From Mycolicibacter heraklionensis (GTDB lineage: Bacteria > Actinomycetota > Actinomycetes > Mycobacteriales > Mycobacteriaceae), in assembly GCA_001673575.1 (NCBI GenBank), contig LZME01000136.1, forward strand, positions 1-64,000: DNA of 64,000 nucleotides, read 5' to 3'. The translations under genes were made by a program, and so were the position numbers. How positions within the stretch are numbered: the first letter of the stretch is position 1; each line of letters opens with the position of its first letter. This document shows positions 51,476 to 59,932 of the stretch, one piece after another. The notes under the pieces are model-generated. The model was not told where the DNA came from and did not search any database. It saw only the letters and a list, made by a program, of their open reading frames with translations.

Positions 51476-52363
51476 ATGGGCGCCGGTCACGATCACCGTC
51501 ATACCGACTCCCGGCTGTCTCGAATGGCCGTAGGCGCTGCCATCCTGAGCGCGTTCTTCGTCATCGAACTGACCACGGCGATCACCATCAACTCGATGGC
51601 GCTGCTGGCCGACGCAGGCCATCTGCTGACCGACCTGGCCGCCTTGTTCATGGGGGTGGCGGCGGTGATGTTGGCCCGGCGCGGCAGCACGTCACCGTCG
51701 CGCACCTACGGCTGGCACCGCGCCGAGGTATTCACCGCGGTCGCCAATGCCGTGCTGCTGATCGGGGTGGCGACGTTCATCCTCACCGAGGCGGTCCGCC
51801 GCATCGGCACCGCGCCGGACGTGCCCGGGGTGCCGATGATCGTGGTCGCCCTGGCCGGACTGACCGTCAACATCGGCGTCGCCCTCCTGTTGCGATCGCA
51901 CTCGACCGAGAGTCTCGCGGTGCGCGGCGCCTACATGGAGGTGGTCGCCGACACCGTCGGCAGCGTCGGAGTGCTCATCGCCGGCGTGGTCACCATCACC
52001 ACCGGATGGCCCTACGCCGACGTGGTGGTCGCGGTCTTCGTCGCGCTGTGGGTGCTTCCGCGGGCGTTTGCGCTGGCCGGCGCGGCCCTTCGGATCCTGT
52101 CGGAGGCATCTCCCAGCCACATCGACGTCGCCGAACTCCGCGCGGCGCTCGCTGCCGTCGACGGCGTCACCGACGTGCACGACCTCCACGTCTGGACGTT
52201 GGTTCCGGGCCAGGACATGGCCACCGCCCACCTGGGCACCAACGCCGACGCCGGCCGCGTATTGGCCGACGCTCGGGCCGTGCTGGCCGCTCGCGGGTTG
52301 ACCCACGCAACCGTGCAGGTGGAACCTACCGGGCAGGGTGGTCGTTGCCCACTCGGATGCTGA
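51476..52363 (+). CDS. Cation diffusion facilitator family transporter
   Basis: Protein of 295 aa with six spans and a short cytosolic C-terminal domain. The metal site is built from LLADAGHLLTDLAAL (HxxxD in span 2) and AYMEVVADTVGSVGV (span 5). The His-rich N-terminus is MGAGHDHRHTDS, the C-terminal domain has DVHDLHVWTL, and the tail holds two Cys (RCPLGC). It predicts Zn2+, Co2+ or similar efflux driven by H+ exchange. It occupies the gap between the M50 protease and DUF3151 genes, which are adjacent in M. tuberculosis, so it is an insertion relative to that order. Confidence 0.9.
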   Translation: MGAGHDHRHTDSRLSRMAVGAAILSAFFVIELTTAITINSMALLADAGHLLTDLAALFMGVAAVMLARRGSTSPSRTYGWHRAEVFTAVANAVLLIGVATFILTEAVRRIGTAPDVPGVPMIVVALAGLTVNIGVALLLRSHSTESLAVRGAYMEVVADTVGSVGVLIAGVVTITTGWPYADVVVAVFVALWVLPRAFALAGAALRILSEASPSHIDVAELRAALAAVDGVTDVHDLHVWTLVPGQDMATAHLGTNADAGRVLADARAVLAARGLTHATVQVEPTGQGGRCPLGC

Positions 52364-52375
52364 TGCCCTAGTGGG

Positions 52376-52801
52376 TCAGCTCAGCCCCAGCGCGGTGCGG
52401 GCGTCGGGGTCGCAGTCGTCGAGCAGAGCCAGGCAGCGCGCCTGCTCGTCGGTCTCCCCAATGCTGGTGGCGGCACGCGCCAGCGCGGCCACACACCGCA
52501 AGAAGCCACGGTTGGGCTCATGCGCGTACGGCACCGGACCGTAGCCCTTCCACCCGTTACGGCGCAGCTGGTCCAGGCCCCGGTGGTAACCGGTGCGCGC
52601 GTAGGCGTAGGCGGTCACCACCTTGTCCTCGGCCAATGCCGCTTCGGCCAGCACCGCCCACGCCACCGAGGCCGCCGGATGCGCGGCCGCGACAATCTCG
52701 GGGTCCTGGTTGGCCCGCAGGGCGGCCTCGGCGGCCGGGTCGCCGGGCAACAAGGTCGGATCGGGGCGGAGGAGATCACCGGTGTGAGTCACATCGTCCA
52801 T
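52376..52801 (-). CDS. DUF3151 family protein (Rv0360c-like)
   Basis: Cytosolic protein of 141 aa. It opens MDDVTHTGDLLRPDPTLLPG and contains the highly conserved ARTGYHRGLDQLRRNGWKG and EPNRGFLRCVAALARAA segments of the actinobacterial DUF3151 family. It is probably helical. ATG 52801 gives the family length; a longer frame to 52828 is not needed. Function unknown. Confidence 0.9.
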   Translation of the reverse strand: MDDVTHTGDLLRPDPTLLPGDPAAEAALRANQDPEIVAAAHPAASVAWAVLAEAALAEDKVVTAYAYARTGYHRGLDQLRRNGWKGYGPVPYAHEPNRGFLRCVAALARAATSIGETDEQARCLALLDDCDPDARTALGLS

Positions 52802-52854
52802 TCTGCCGTGCCGTCCATGGCCCGCCACTCCGGCAATCCGCAGTCTCGCTCAGT

Positions 52855-52860
52855 AAACTA
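52855..52860 (+). promoter_or_regulatory. Possible -10 element of the Rv0361-like gene
   Basis: TAAACT lies about 50 nt before the ATG at 52911, between the divergent DUF3151 and Rv0361-like genes. No -35 is clear. Confidence 0.35.
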
Positions 52861-52910
52861 GCGCCAGCCGATCCGAATCAGCCGGGCGGACATTGGAGGA
52901 TCAGCCACAC

Positions 52911-53750
52911 ATGCCGAACCCACCGGAACCGGACAACACCGAGCCGACCGACGACGGAGCCAACGCTCCCAGCGAGCAGCCCGACGGCGACGACCAGGTC
53001 ACCCAGATCCAGCCTGTGGCATCGGCGGACGACGAGACCGCGACGGCCATCCTGGCGGAGACACCGAACGAAGCCGACGCCGTCACCGAGGTGATCACCA
53101 CCGAGGCCGCCCCCAAGGAACCCGGACCCGACGGATCACCGGAACGCCGCTTCACCGCACCCGGGTTCGACGCCGGGCACACCGAGGTCATCCCGTCGGT
53201 GGGCGATGCGGACACCGAACTGATCGCTCAGCAGAGCGATGAGACGGGAAAGGCGATACCCCAACAGATTCCGGCTCGAGTCGGCGGCAAACTGCCGTCT
53301 ACCGTGTCCCGCAGCTGGGGCTGGGTGATGGCGGTGATCCTGATCATCTTGGCGCTCGCGGCCATCGCGGTGCTGGGCACCCTGTGGCTGACCCGCGATA
53401 CTCGGCAGGCCGCCTCGCAGGAAGAGCATGTGCGGGCCACCATCCAGAACTTCGACATCGCCATGCAGAACGGTGATCTGGCGGCACTGCGCAGCCTCAC
53501 CTGTGGCGACATTCGCGACCGCTACGTCAACTACGACCAAAAGGCCTGGGACGACACCTACCAGCGCATTGCGGCGGCTAAGCAATACCCGGTTGTCGCC
53601 AGCATCGACGAGGTGGTGGTCAACGAGGGGCAGGCCGAAGCCAACGTCACCGCGTTCATGGCCTACGAGCCGCGGGTCCGCTCAACCCGCAGCTTCGACC
53701 TGCAGTTCCGCGACGACCAGTGGAAGATCTGCCAGTCGCACGGCAGCTAG
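52911..53750 (+). CDS. Rv0361-like single-span membrane protein
   Basis: Protein of 279 aa. Residues ~1-130 are acidic and disordered (rich in Pro, Asp, Glu). A single span (WVMAVILIILALAAIAVLGTL, around residues 138-158) is followed by an outside ~115-residue domain of the NTF2/SnoaL-like DUF4878 type (EEHVRATIQNFDIAMQNGD to FRDDQWKICQSHGS). Topology is type II, N-terminus in. GGAGG stands 11 nt before ATG 52911; TTG 52893 would add six residues. In M. tuberculosis mgtE follows; here fba follows directly. Confidence 0.85.
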   Translation: MPNPPEPDNTEPTDDGANAPSEQPDGDDQVTQIQPVASADDETATAILAETPNEADAVTEVITTEAAPKEPGPDGSPERRFTAPGFDAGHTEVIPSVGDADTELIAQQSDETGKAIPQQIPARVGGKLPSTVSRSWGWVMAVILIILALAAIAVLGTLWLTRDTRQAASQEEHVRATIQNFDIAMQNGDLAALRSLTCGDIRDRYVNYDQKAWDDTYQRIAAAKQYPVVASIDEVVVNEGQAEANVTAFMAYEPRVRSTRSFDLQFRDDQWKICQSHGS

Positions 53751-53753
53751 ACA

Positions 53754-53791
53754 CCAAAGCCCCCAATCCGCGTGGGAATCGGGGGCTTTGG
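53754..53791. terminator. Bidirectional terminator between Rv0361-like gene and fba
   Basis: CCAAAGCCCCC pairs perfectly with GGGGGCTTTGG around a 16-nt loop, 3 nt after one stop and 23 nt from the convergent fba stop. Confidence 0.85.
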
Positions 53792-53814
53792 CGAATACTC
53801 GGCGCTGAGACCGG

Positions 53815-54849
53815 TCAGCTGCTCAGGCTCTTGCCGGCGCTGTGCAGGTCGTTGCAGGCCTCGATGACCCGCTCAGTCATGGCGGCCTCAGCCTTCTTGA
53901 GGTAGCTGCGCGGGTCGTAGGTCTTCTTGTTGCCCACCTCGCCGTCGACCTTGAGCACGCCGTCGTAGTTGGTGAACATGTGCGCGGCGATCGGGCGAGT
54001 GAACGCGTACTGGGTGTCGGTGTCGACGTTCATCTTCACCACTCCGTAGCGCAGCGCCTCTTCGATCTCGGACTTCAGCGAGCCCGAGCCGCCGTGGAAG
54101 ACGAAGTCGAACGGCTTGGAGCCGTCAGCCAGGCCCAGCTTGGCCGAGGCCACCTTCTGACCCTCGGCCAGGATGTCCGGGCGCAGCTTGACGTTGCCCG
54201 GCTTGTAGACGCCGTGCACGTTGCCGAAGGTGGCGGCCAGCAGGTACTGGCCCTTCTCGCCGGCGCCCAGGGCGGCGACGGTCTTCTCGAAGTCTTCGGG
54301 CGAGGTGTAGAGCTTCTCGTTGATCTCGGCTTCCACGCCGTCCTCTTCACCGCCGACCACGCCGATCTCGACCTCGAGGATGATCTTGGCGGCAACGGCC
54401 TGGGCCAGCAGCTCCTGGGCGATCTCCAGGTTCTCGTCGATCGGCACCGCCGAGCCGTCCCACATGTGCGACTGGAACAGCGGGTTCTCGCCGGCCTTGA
54501 CCCGCTCCGCCGAGATCGCCAGCAGCGGCCGCACAAACCCGTCCAGCTTGTCCTTCGGGCAGTGGTCGGTGTGCAGGGCCACGTTGATCGGGTACTTGGC
54601 GGCGATCACGTGGGTGAACTCGGCCAGCGCCACCGCGCCGGTCACCATGTCCTTGACGCCCAGTCCGGAGCCGAATTCGGCGCCGCCGGTGGAAAACTGG
54701 ATGATGCCGTCACTGCCCGCGTCCGCGAAACCCTTGATCGCCGCGTTGATGGTCTCCGACGACGTGCAGTTGATCGCGGGGAACGCGTACGCGTTCTCCT
54801 TGGCGCGGCCCAGCATCTCGGCATAGATCTCGGGGGTGGCGATGGGCAT
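53815..54849 (-). CDS. fba: Class II fructose-bisphosphate aldolase
   Basis: Zinc aldolase of 344 aa, the family length in mycobacteria. Zinc and catalytic segments are VALHTDHCPKDKLDG, GEEDGVEAEINEK, AATFGNVHGVYKPGNVKL and FVFHGGSGSLKSEIEEAL. It cleaves or forms fructose-1,6-bisphosphate in glycolysis and gluconeogenesis. ATG 54849 has GAGGAGAGA upstream; the upstream open frame to 55011 lacks support. It is divergent from dedA. Confidence 0.97.
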   Translation of the reverse strand: MPIATPEIYAEMLGRAKENAYAFPAINCTSSETINAAIKGFADAGSDGIIQFSTGGAEFGSGLGVKDMVTGAVALAEFTHVIAAKYPINVALHTDHCPKDKLDGFVRPLLAISAERVKAGENPLFQSHMWDGSAVPIDENLEIAQELLAQAVAAKIILEVEIGVVGGEEDGVEAEINEKLYTSPEDFEKTVAALGAGEKGQYLLAATFGNVHGVYKPGNVKLRPDILAEGQKVASAKLGLADGSKPFDFVFHGGSGSLKSEIEEALRYGVVKMNVDTDTQYAFTRPIAAHMFTNYDGVLKVDGEVGNKKTYDPRSYLKKAEAAMTERVIEACNDLHSAGKSLSS

Positions 54850-54922
54850 GGGAAATCTCTCCTCTGAGCTGACCGAAACTGCCCTCGAGTATCGCAGGGG
54901 CGGTTTCACCGGTGGCCCCCGG

Positions 54923-54928
54923 TATGTT
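54923..54928 (+). promoter_or_regulatory. -10 element of dedA, near-leaderless
   Basis: TATGTT lies 8 nt before the dedA ATG at 54937, and no Shine-Dalgarno is present. Confidence 0.5.
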
Positions 54929-54936
54929 GGTGCGTC

Positions 54937-55635
54937 ATGAGCACCACCGCGGTCGCGATGCCGGGCCTGCTGGACCCGATGTACTGGCTCGGTGCCGGGG
55001 GCATCTTCCACGGCGCCGTACTGCCGGCCATCCTGGTGGTGGTCTTCATCGAGACCGGCCTGCTGTTCCCCCTGCTGCCGGGTGAATCACTGCTGTTCAC
55101 CGGTGGTCTGCTGGCCGCCAAGGGGCTGGCTCCCGACATCTGGATATTGGCGCCTGCGGTCGCTGTCGTGGCGGTGCTGGGCGATCAGTGCGGCTACTTC
55201 ATCGGCCGACGGATCGGGCCGGCGCTGTTCAAGAAAGAAGATTCCCGCTTCTTCAAGAAGCACTACGTCACCGAGTCGCACGCGTTCTTCGAGAAGTACG
55301 GGCCGTGGGCGATCATCCTGGCCCGCTTCGCGCCGTTCGTCCGGACGTTCGTGCCGGTGGTCGCGGGGGTGTCCTACATGCGCTACCCGGTGTACCTGGC
55401 GTTCGACATCGTCGGCGGCATCCTCTGGGGTGCCGGGGTGACGACGCTGGGTTACTTCCTGGGCAACGTGCCGTTCGTCCACGAGAACCTGGAAAAGATC
55501 ATCCTGGTGATCCTGTTCGTGTCGATGATCCCGGCGTTCATCGCCACGGCGAAGGCCTACCGCAGCCGCCGCGGCGGCAAAGCACCCGCGAACGCCACCG
55601 CTGAGTCTGCGCTCACGGCGCAGAAGCCCGAGTAG
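54937..55635 (+). CDS. dedA: DedA family membrane protein
   Basis: Protein of 232 aa of the DedA/SNARE-associated family. Conserved marks are FIETGLLFPLLPGESLLFTGG, the motif GYFIGRRIGP, and ARFAPFVRTFVPVVAGVSYM with its essential Arg residues. DedA proteins act as undecaprenyl-phosphate or phospholipid flippases supporting the envelope; which lipid is moved here is not known. Its position beside fba is conserved (Rv0364). Confidence 0.93.
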   Translation: MSTTAVAMPGLLDPMYWLGAGGIFHGAVLPAILVVVFIETGLLFPLLPGESLLFTGGLLAAKGLAPDIWILAPAVAVVAVLGDQCGYFIGRRIGPALFKKEDSRFFKKHYVTESHAFFEKYGPWAIILARFAPFVRTFVPVVAGVSYMRYPVYLAFDIVGGILWGAGVTTLGYFLGNVPFVHENLEKIILVILFVSMIPAFIATAKAYRSRRGGKAPANATAESALTAQKPE

Positions 55636-55654
55636 ACCGCGCTTCAGCGCAGAG

Positions 55655-56773
55655 TCACCGGGCCGGCACCGCGGCCGCGACACAGTGCGCGGCCTCCATC
55701 AGCATCCAGCCACCCAACTGCACCGACAGGTCCCGTTCGGGGATCTCGGACTCACGCACCGCACCGGCGATGGAAGTGGCCACCGCGCCGCCGGCTCGGG
55801 GCACCTCGGCGGCCTGGTCCCAGAACGCCCCGAACAACGGCAGCCCGTCGACCGTTTGCCGGTAATCCCACGCGGATTTCGCCGACGACAGCACCAGCTT
55901 CCCGGCGGTGTCGCGTGCCTCGACGTCGGCGTCGGACTCCCCCGGCAACCCGGTGGCGACCAGCGCCAGGTAGCGGGCGGTGATCCCGGCGAACAGCCCG
56001 CCGTCGCCGCCGCCGGCGCCCTTGATCACCCCGCCCGGGGCCATCCGCTTGCTTACCGCGGCCACCAGCCGGTGCACCCGAGCGGCATGACGGGGATCCC
56101 CGGTGCGCGCCGCCAACTCGGTCTCCAGCCCGAGCACCACGCCCTGGCAGTAGGTGTACTCGGCGCGCACCAGTGAGCCCTCCCTGATGCCGTCGAACAC
56201 CAGGTCAGTGTCCGGGTCGATCAGGGTGGCGTCGATCCAGTCGCCCATCTGCTGGGCACGCTGAAGCCACCCGGGTTCACGCGCCAGAAAGATCCCGGCC
56301 GGACCGTTGGCGGGGGCGTTAAAGAAGGGGGCGGTGAACTGTTCGTCCTTGCGCCAGGGAATGCCGCCGCCGGCCTCCGGCATCCACGAGTCGGTCAGCT
56401 GCCTGGTCAGGGTGCCCAGCGCGCGGTGCCGGTCGAGGCCGGTGACCAGGCAGGCCCGCTGGATCGCCAATGCCAGCCACGCCATGTCGTCGTAGTAGTC
56501 GTTGGTCCAGCGGCCCACGTTGCGCAGCCGGTGGGTGCGGATCTGTCGCTTGATTCCGGTCGCCCGTCGGGGTTGCGGGTCGCGCAACTGGGCGTCGACC
56601 AGGCAGTCCAGCAGGTGCGCCTGCCACCAGTAGTGCCAGTGCGGGGCGCGCCGGATCGGTGGCCAGGCCACCACCCCCAGCTGGGTGCCCGGCAGGTGCC
56701 AGAGCGACTTGAGGTGTCTCGCTGTGACGGCAGCTTCGGCGCTCTCGGCCCGGTTTGCCCAGAGGAGATCCAT
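55655..56773 (-). CDS. GH76-like glycoside hydrolase (Rv0365c-like)
   Basis: Protein of 372 aa forming an (alpha/alpha)6 barrel of the alpha-1,6-mannanase family GH76. The catalytic Asp pair lies in RWTNDYYDDMAWLALAI. Other marks are GTQLGVVAWPP, HWHYWWQAHLLDCLVDA and YTYCQGVVLGLE. It has no signal peptide, so it may act on cytosolic or imported mannosides, or be exported by another route. ATG 56773 is preferred; an upstream ATG at 56815 would overlap the TrmH gene end. Confidence 0.85.
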   Translation of the reverse strand: MDLLWANRAESAEAAVTARHLKSLWHLPGTQLGVVAWPPIRRAPHWHYWWQAHLLDCLVDAQLRDPQPRRATGIKRQIRTHRLRNVGRWTNDYYDDMAWLALAIQRACLVTGLDRHRALGTLTRQLTDSWMPEAGGGIPWRKDEQFTAPFFNAPANGPAGIFLAREPGWLQRAQQMGDWIDATLIDPDTDLVFDGIREGSLVRAEYTYCQGVVLGLETELAARTGDPRHAARVHRLVAAVSKRMAPGGVIKGAGGGDGGLFAGITARYLALVATGLPGESDADVEARDTAGKLVLSSAKSAWDYRQTVDGLPLFGAFWDQAAEVPRAGGAVATSIAGAVRESEIPERDLSVQLGGWMLMEAAHCVAAAVPAR

Positions 56774-56789
56774 AGCCGTTGATCCTGCC

Positions 56790-57560
56790 CTACCAGGCCT
56801 GGTCCAGGTGGCCATGACGGCTGATCCAGGCGTGCATCACGATCCCGGCAGCCACCCCGACGTTGATGCTGCGGGTCGAACCGAACTGGGCGATGGACAC
56901 CGTCAGATCCGCGCCGGCCCGGGCTTCGTCGCTGATACCAAGGCCTTCACTGCCGAACACCAGCAGGCAGTCGACCGGCAACGCGGTCTGCTCCAGGCGC
57001 ACCGCCCCGGCCACGTTGTCCACCGCGACGACCGTGAGCCCCTGCTGGGCGGCGAAATCCAGGAGTTCCGAGGCGGTTTCGTGATGCAGCAGTCGCTGGT
57101 AACGATCGGTGACCATGGCGCCGCGCCGATTCCATCGCCGCCGGCCGACAATGTGCACCGTGTGCACGGCGAACGCGTTGGCGGTGCGCACCACCGAGCC
57201 GATGTTGGCATCGTGCCCGAAGTTCTCGATCGCGATGTGCAGCCGATGCCGCCGGCGGTCGATGTCGGCGACGATCGCCTCGCGGGTCCAGTAGCGGTAG
57301 GCGTCGACGACGTTGCGACTGTCGCCCTCGCGCAGCAGCTCCGGGTCGTAATGGGAGTCACTCGGCAGGGGGCCCTGCCAGGGGCCCACGCCGTTGGCCG
57401 GCGAGAACCACTCGGTGGGGCCCGGCGGTTCAGCGAGGCTCGACGGAGGAGAGGCGAAGCTGGGACCGCCGCATGAATCCGGCGGTTCAGCGAGGCTCGA
57501 CGGAGGAGGGGCGAAGCTGGGACCGCCGCAGGAATCGGGATGATCTGATGAGTCGGTCAC
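56790..57560 (-). CDS. TrmH/SpoU-family RNA methyltransferase with duplicated repeat in its N-terminus
   Basis: SPOUT methyltransferase of 256 aa. The knot-fold motifs are IAIENFGHDANIGSVVRTAN (motif 1), LLVFGSEGLGISDEA (motif 2) and SINVGVAAGIVMHAW (motif 3). It should methylate a ribose 2'-OH in tRNA or rRNA. Before the family domain (from about residue 75) residues 8-45 are two tandem copies of CGGPSFAPPPSSLAEPP, encoded by the repeats at 57424-57530. GTG 57560 overlaps the Rv0381c-like stop (GTGA), so these residues are probably translated. M. tuberculosis Rv0380c is, from memory, much shorter. Confidence 0.88.
   Translation of the reverse strand: MTDSSDHPDSCGGPSFAPPPSSLAEPPDSCGGPSFASPPSSLAEPPGPTEWFSPANGVGPWQGPLPSDSHYDPELLREGDSRNVVDAYRYWTREAIVADIDRRRHRLHIAIENFGHDANIGSVVRTANAFAVHTVHIVGRRRWNRRGAMVTDRYQRLLHHETASELLDFAAQQGLTVVAVDNVAGAVRLEQTALPVDCLLVFGSEGLGISDEARAGADLTVSIAQFGSTRSINVGVAAGIVMHAWISRHGHLDQAW
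57424..57530. repeat. Two tandem copies of the interspersed repeat (57-bp period) in the TrmH gene
   Basis: Copies at 57424-57473 and 57481-57530 both begin GGCGGTTCAGCGAGGCTCG, continue ACGGAGGAG-GGCGAAGC and end TGGGACCGCCGCA. They differ at only a few positions. The period of 57 bp is divisible by three, so the duplicated unit keeps the reading frame. Confidence 0.92.
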
Positions 57561-58450
57561 GAGGTGGTCCACACGGCGGCGTGGGTGCCCACCACCGACA
57601 CCGAGGGATACAGCAGCGCGGCGTTGATCTCCCCGTGCGTGCACAGTGAGGTCGGCACGTGCACCGAGTTGAGCGACGCCTCCGGCAGGATCAAGACCGA
57701 CGATCCGGCCGCGAGGCAGTCCGCGCCCAACCCGGGCATCGGCGTCGACGGTCCGGCGATCAACATCAGCGGTCCGCCACGGGCTTTCGCGTCGTCGCGG
57801 TACTGCGTGGCGACCGCGTCGACCGACAGGTTGAGCACCATGTAGCCGGCGCCGGTGAACGCTTTCGGGTCGCCGAGGGCCGCCGGCGCCAGCGGCACGC
57901 CGTCGGCCCGGTAGGCGGCCACGCCCTGGGCGGTGAGCGCCAGGCCGGTGTCGCCCGGATTGACCGGCGCCAGCCCCACCGGGAACGCCGCGGCGTAGGC
58001 CACCGTGGTGTCTTTGATCCGGTCGGCAGGCGAGTAGACATACAGCCCCCGCAGCGCGCTGCGCTCCTTGAGCGGACCCAGGCAGACGGTCCCGTTCAAC
58101 CGGTCAGACTCCTTGGCCGACAGCGGCGTGGGCACCAATTCCCCCAGCATCTTGCAGCTGCCCAGTCCGGTCGCCTCGATCGGGTGCGCCGGGGTGCCGT
58201 ATACCCCGAACCGCAGATCACCGGCATCGGCGTGCGGAGCACCCGCGTCGGCGACCTGAGCCTTGACGTCGACCAGTGCGTAATCGACTTCCCACCGCAG
58301 GTTGGACAGGGTCATCTCCCAGCCCAAGATGGTGAGCGCCGAATCAATCGGGGCGCCCTGGGCACCGTAGGGTCCGGCCGCGCCGGAACCCGAGCAGGCC
58401 GCGGCGCAGGCGACGGCCAACGCTGATATCAGCGCGATCAGACTCCGCAC
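57557..58450 (-). CDS. Exported conserved protein (Rv0381c-like)
   Basis: Protein of 297 aa with an N-terminal signal sequence (LIALISALAVACAAACSG). The Cys near residue 19 sits in a lipobox-like AAAC, so a lipoprotein is possible but not certain. The rest has no recognised domain; paired Cys residues (near 99, 124, 244 and 268) may form disulfides. It is encoded between pyrE and the TrmH gene, as in M. tuberculosis. GTG 58450 is the start; the stop overlaps the TrmH GTG. Confidence 0.78.
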   Translation of the reverse strand: MRSLIALISALAVACAAACSGSGAAGPYGAQGAPIDSALTILGWEMTLSNLRWEVDYALVDVKAQVADAGAPHADAGDLRFGVYGTPAHPIEATGLGSCKMLGELVPTPLSAKESDRLNGTVCLGPLKERSALRGLYVYSPADRIKDTTVAYAAAFPVGLAPVNPGDTGLALTAQGVAAYRADGVPLAPAALGDPKAFTGAGYMVLNLSVDAVATQYRDDAKARGGPLMLIAGPSTPMPGLGADCLAAGSSVLILPEASLNSVHVPTSLCTHGEINAALLYPSVSVVGTHAAVWTTS

Positions 58451-58467
58451 AACCCGTCCTCGGGAGT

Positions 58468-59016
58468 TCAGTTCAGGCCCAGCTCGGCCAGGCCGAGCAC
58501 ACTGCGATACGGCACGCCCTCGGCCTCGATGGCCTCGGCCGCGCCGGTGGCACGGTCGACTACGGTGACGACTCCGACCACCTTGCCGCCGGCCTCCCGC
58601 ACGGCGCGCACCGCGGTCAGCGCCGACCCGCCGGTGGTGCTGGTGTCCTCCACCACCAGAACCGGTTGGTCGGCGACGTCGAATCCTTCGATAAGACGTT
58701 GCATGCCATGGGCTTTCACCGATTTGCGCACCACGAATGCGTCGATCGGGCGTCCCGGAGCGTGCATGACGGCGGTCGCCACCGGGTCTGCGCCCAGCGT
58801 CAGGCCGCCTACGGCCGCGTAGTCCCAGTCGTCGGTGAGTTGGCGGACCAGCCGCCCGATCAGCGCACCGGCGCGGTGGTGCAATGTGGAACGGCGCAGG
58901 TCGACGTAGTAGTCGGCTTCGGCCCCGGAAGACAGCGTCACGCGGCCGTGCACCACCGACAGCTTGCGCACCAGCGCGGCGAGCTCATCGCGTTCGTCGT
59001 TGTTAAGTGCGGCCAC
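58468..59016 (-). CDS. pyrE: Orotate phosphoribosyltransferase PyrE
   Basis: Enzyme of 182 aa that joins orotate and PRPP to give OMP in pyrimidine synthesis. The PRPP motif VLVVEDTSTTGGSALTAV is intact, with the catalytic loop FVVRKSVKAHGMQRLIEG before it and the N-terminal GAEADYYVDLRRS. GTG 59016 overlaps the end of the upstream SDR gene by 14 nt, implying translational coupling. M. tuberculosis names this gene umpA/pyrE (Rv0382c). Confidence 0.95.
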   Translation of the reverse strand: MAALNNDERDELAALVRKLSVVHGRVTLSSGAEADYYVDLRRSTLHHRAGALIGRLVRQLTDDWDYAAVGGLTLGADPVATAVMHAPGRPIDAFVVRKSVKAHGMQRLIEGFDVADQPVLVVEDTSTTGGSALTAVRAVREAGGKVVGVVTVVDRATGAAEAIEAEGVPYRSVLGLAELGLN

Positions 59017-59779
59017 GGCCCCTCCCGAATGTGTTGGTCAGCGTGCGCGACAGCCCGCGCGGAATCAGTCGACCCACGGTGGTCAATGCCTTGTACTGCA
59101 GGCCCGGAACGCTGACCACCTCGCCGCGGGCGATGTCGGCCAGGCTGGCCGCGACCACGTCGTCGACCTCCATCCACAGGAAGGACGGCAAGGTGGCCAT
59201 GTCGATTCCGGCGCGCTCGTGGAACTCAGTGTGGACGTATCCGGGGCAGACGACGTGGATGCCGACGCCGGTGCCGTGTAGGCCGCCGGCCAGTCCTTCG
59301 GTGAACGACACCACCCAGGCCTTGGAGGCCGAGTAGGTCGAACCGCGTCCGGACAGCAGCCCGGCGACACTGGCGATGTTGATGACGGTGCCGGCACCCG
59401 CCTCGACCATCGCGGGCAGCGCGGCGCGGGTCAGCTGCATCACCGCGGTGACATTGACGTCCAGTTGCGACTGCAGCAGGGCGGGGTCGGCGGTCCAGAA
59501 CTCCCCGGACGTGCCGAATCCGGCATTGTTGACCAGCACCTGCACCCCGGTGTGCAGCCGCTCGGCGACTTTGGCGCGGCCGGCGGCGTCGGCCAGGTCG
59601 GCGGGCAGCACCTCGACGGCACCGCCGTGACTGCCCCGCAGTTCGGTTGCCAGCGCCTCCAGGCGTTCGACGTCGCGGGAGACCAGGACCAGGTCATAGC
59701 CAGCGGCGGCGTAGCGGCGGGCATAACCGGCGCCCAACCCCGAGGTGGGCCCGGTGACCACGGCAACGGGGCGAGACAT
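59003..59779 (-). CDS. Short-chain dehydrogenase upstream of pyrE
   Basis: SDR of 258 aa with cofactor motif VTGPTSGLGAGYARRYA, VLVNNAGFGTSGE, Ser in NIASVAGLLSG and catalytic YSASK. The family includes fatty-acid and retinol-type reductases; the substrate here is unknown. From memory M. tuberculosis has no SDR between ttfA and pyrE, so this is an insertion in an otherwise conserved block. ATG 59779 starts MSRPVAVVTG. The 14-nt overlap with pyrE suggests a long-established operon. Confidence 0.88.
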   Translation of the reverse strand: MSRPVAVVTGPTSGLGAGYARRYAAAGYDLVLVSRDVERLEALATELRGSHGGAVEVLPADLADAAGRAKVAERLHTGVQVLVNNAGFGTSGEFWTADPALLQSQLDVNVTAVMQLTRAALPAMVEAGAGTVINIASVAGLLSGRGSTYSASKAWVVSFTEGLAGGLHGTGVGIHVVCPGYVHTEFHERAGIDMATLPSFLWMEVDDVVAASLADIARGEVVSVPGLQYKALTTVGRLIPRGLSRTLTNTFGRGRGRT

Positions 59780-59795
59780 GCCCGTCAGCGTAGCG

Positions 59796-59902
59796 GCGAT
59801 CGCAAGCGCGACGAAGTCGGGCGCAGCGGGTCGACGCCATCAGGCCCGCGGCGATCGCAAGCGCGACGAAGTCGGGCGCAGCGGGTCGACGCCATCAGGC
59901 CG
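59796..59902 (+). repeat. Tandem 55-bp repeat, two copies, between SDR and ttfA
   Basis: The unit begins GCGATCGCAAGCGCGACGAA, continues GTCGGGCGCAGCGGGTCG and ends ACGCCATCAGGCC. The second copy starts at 59851 and is identical over almost its full length. A related single copy lies upstream of thiD (8996-9033). The region is non-coding on the minus strand. Confidence 0.9.
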
Positions 59903-59932
59903 GAAGGCGCTGGTGCCAGCCGTCGTCGGATG

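Noticed and set aside
53842..54867. 341-codon plus-strand ORF opposite fba
   Set aside because: Val/Leu/Gly/Arg-rich shadow; the minus strand is an unambiguous class II aldolase.
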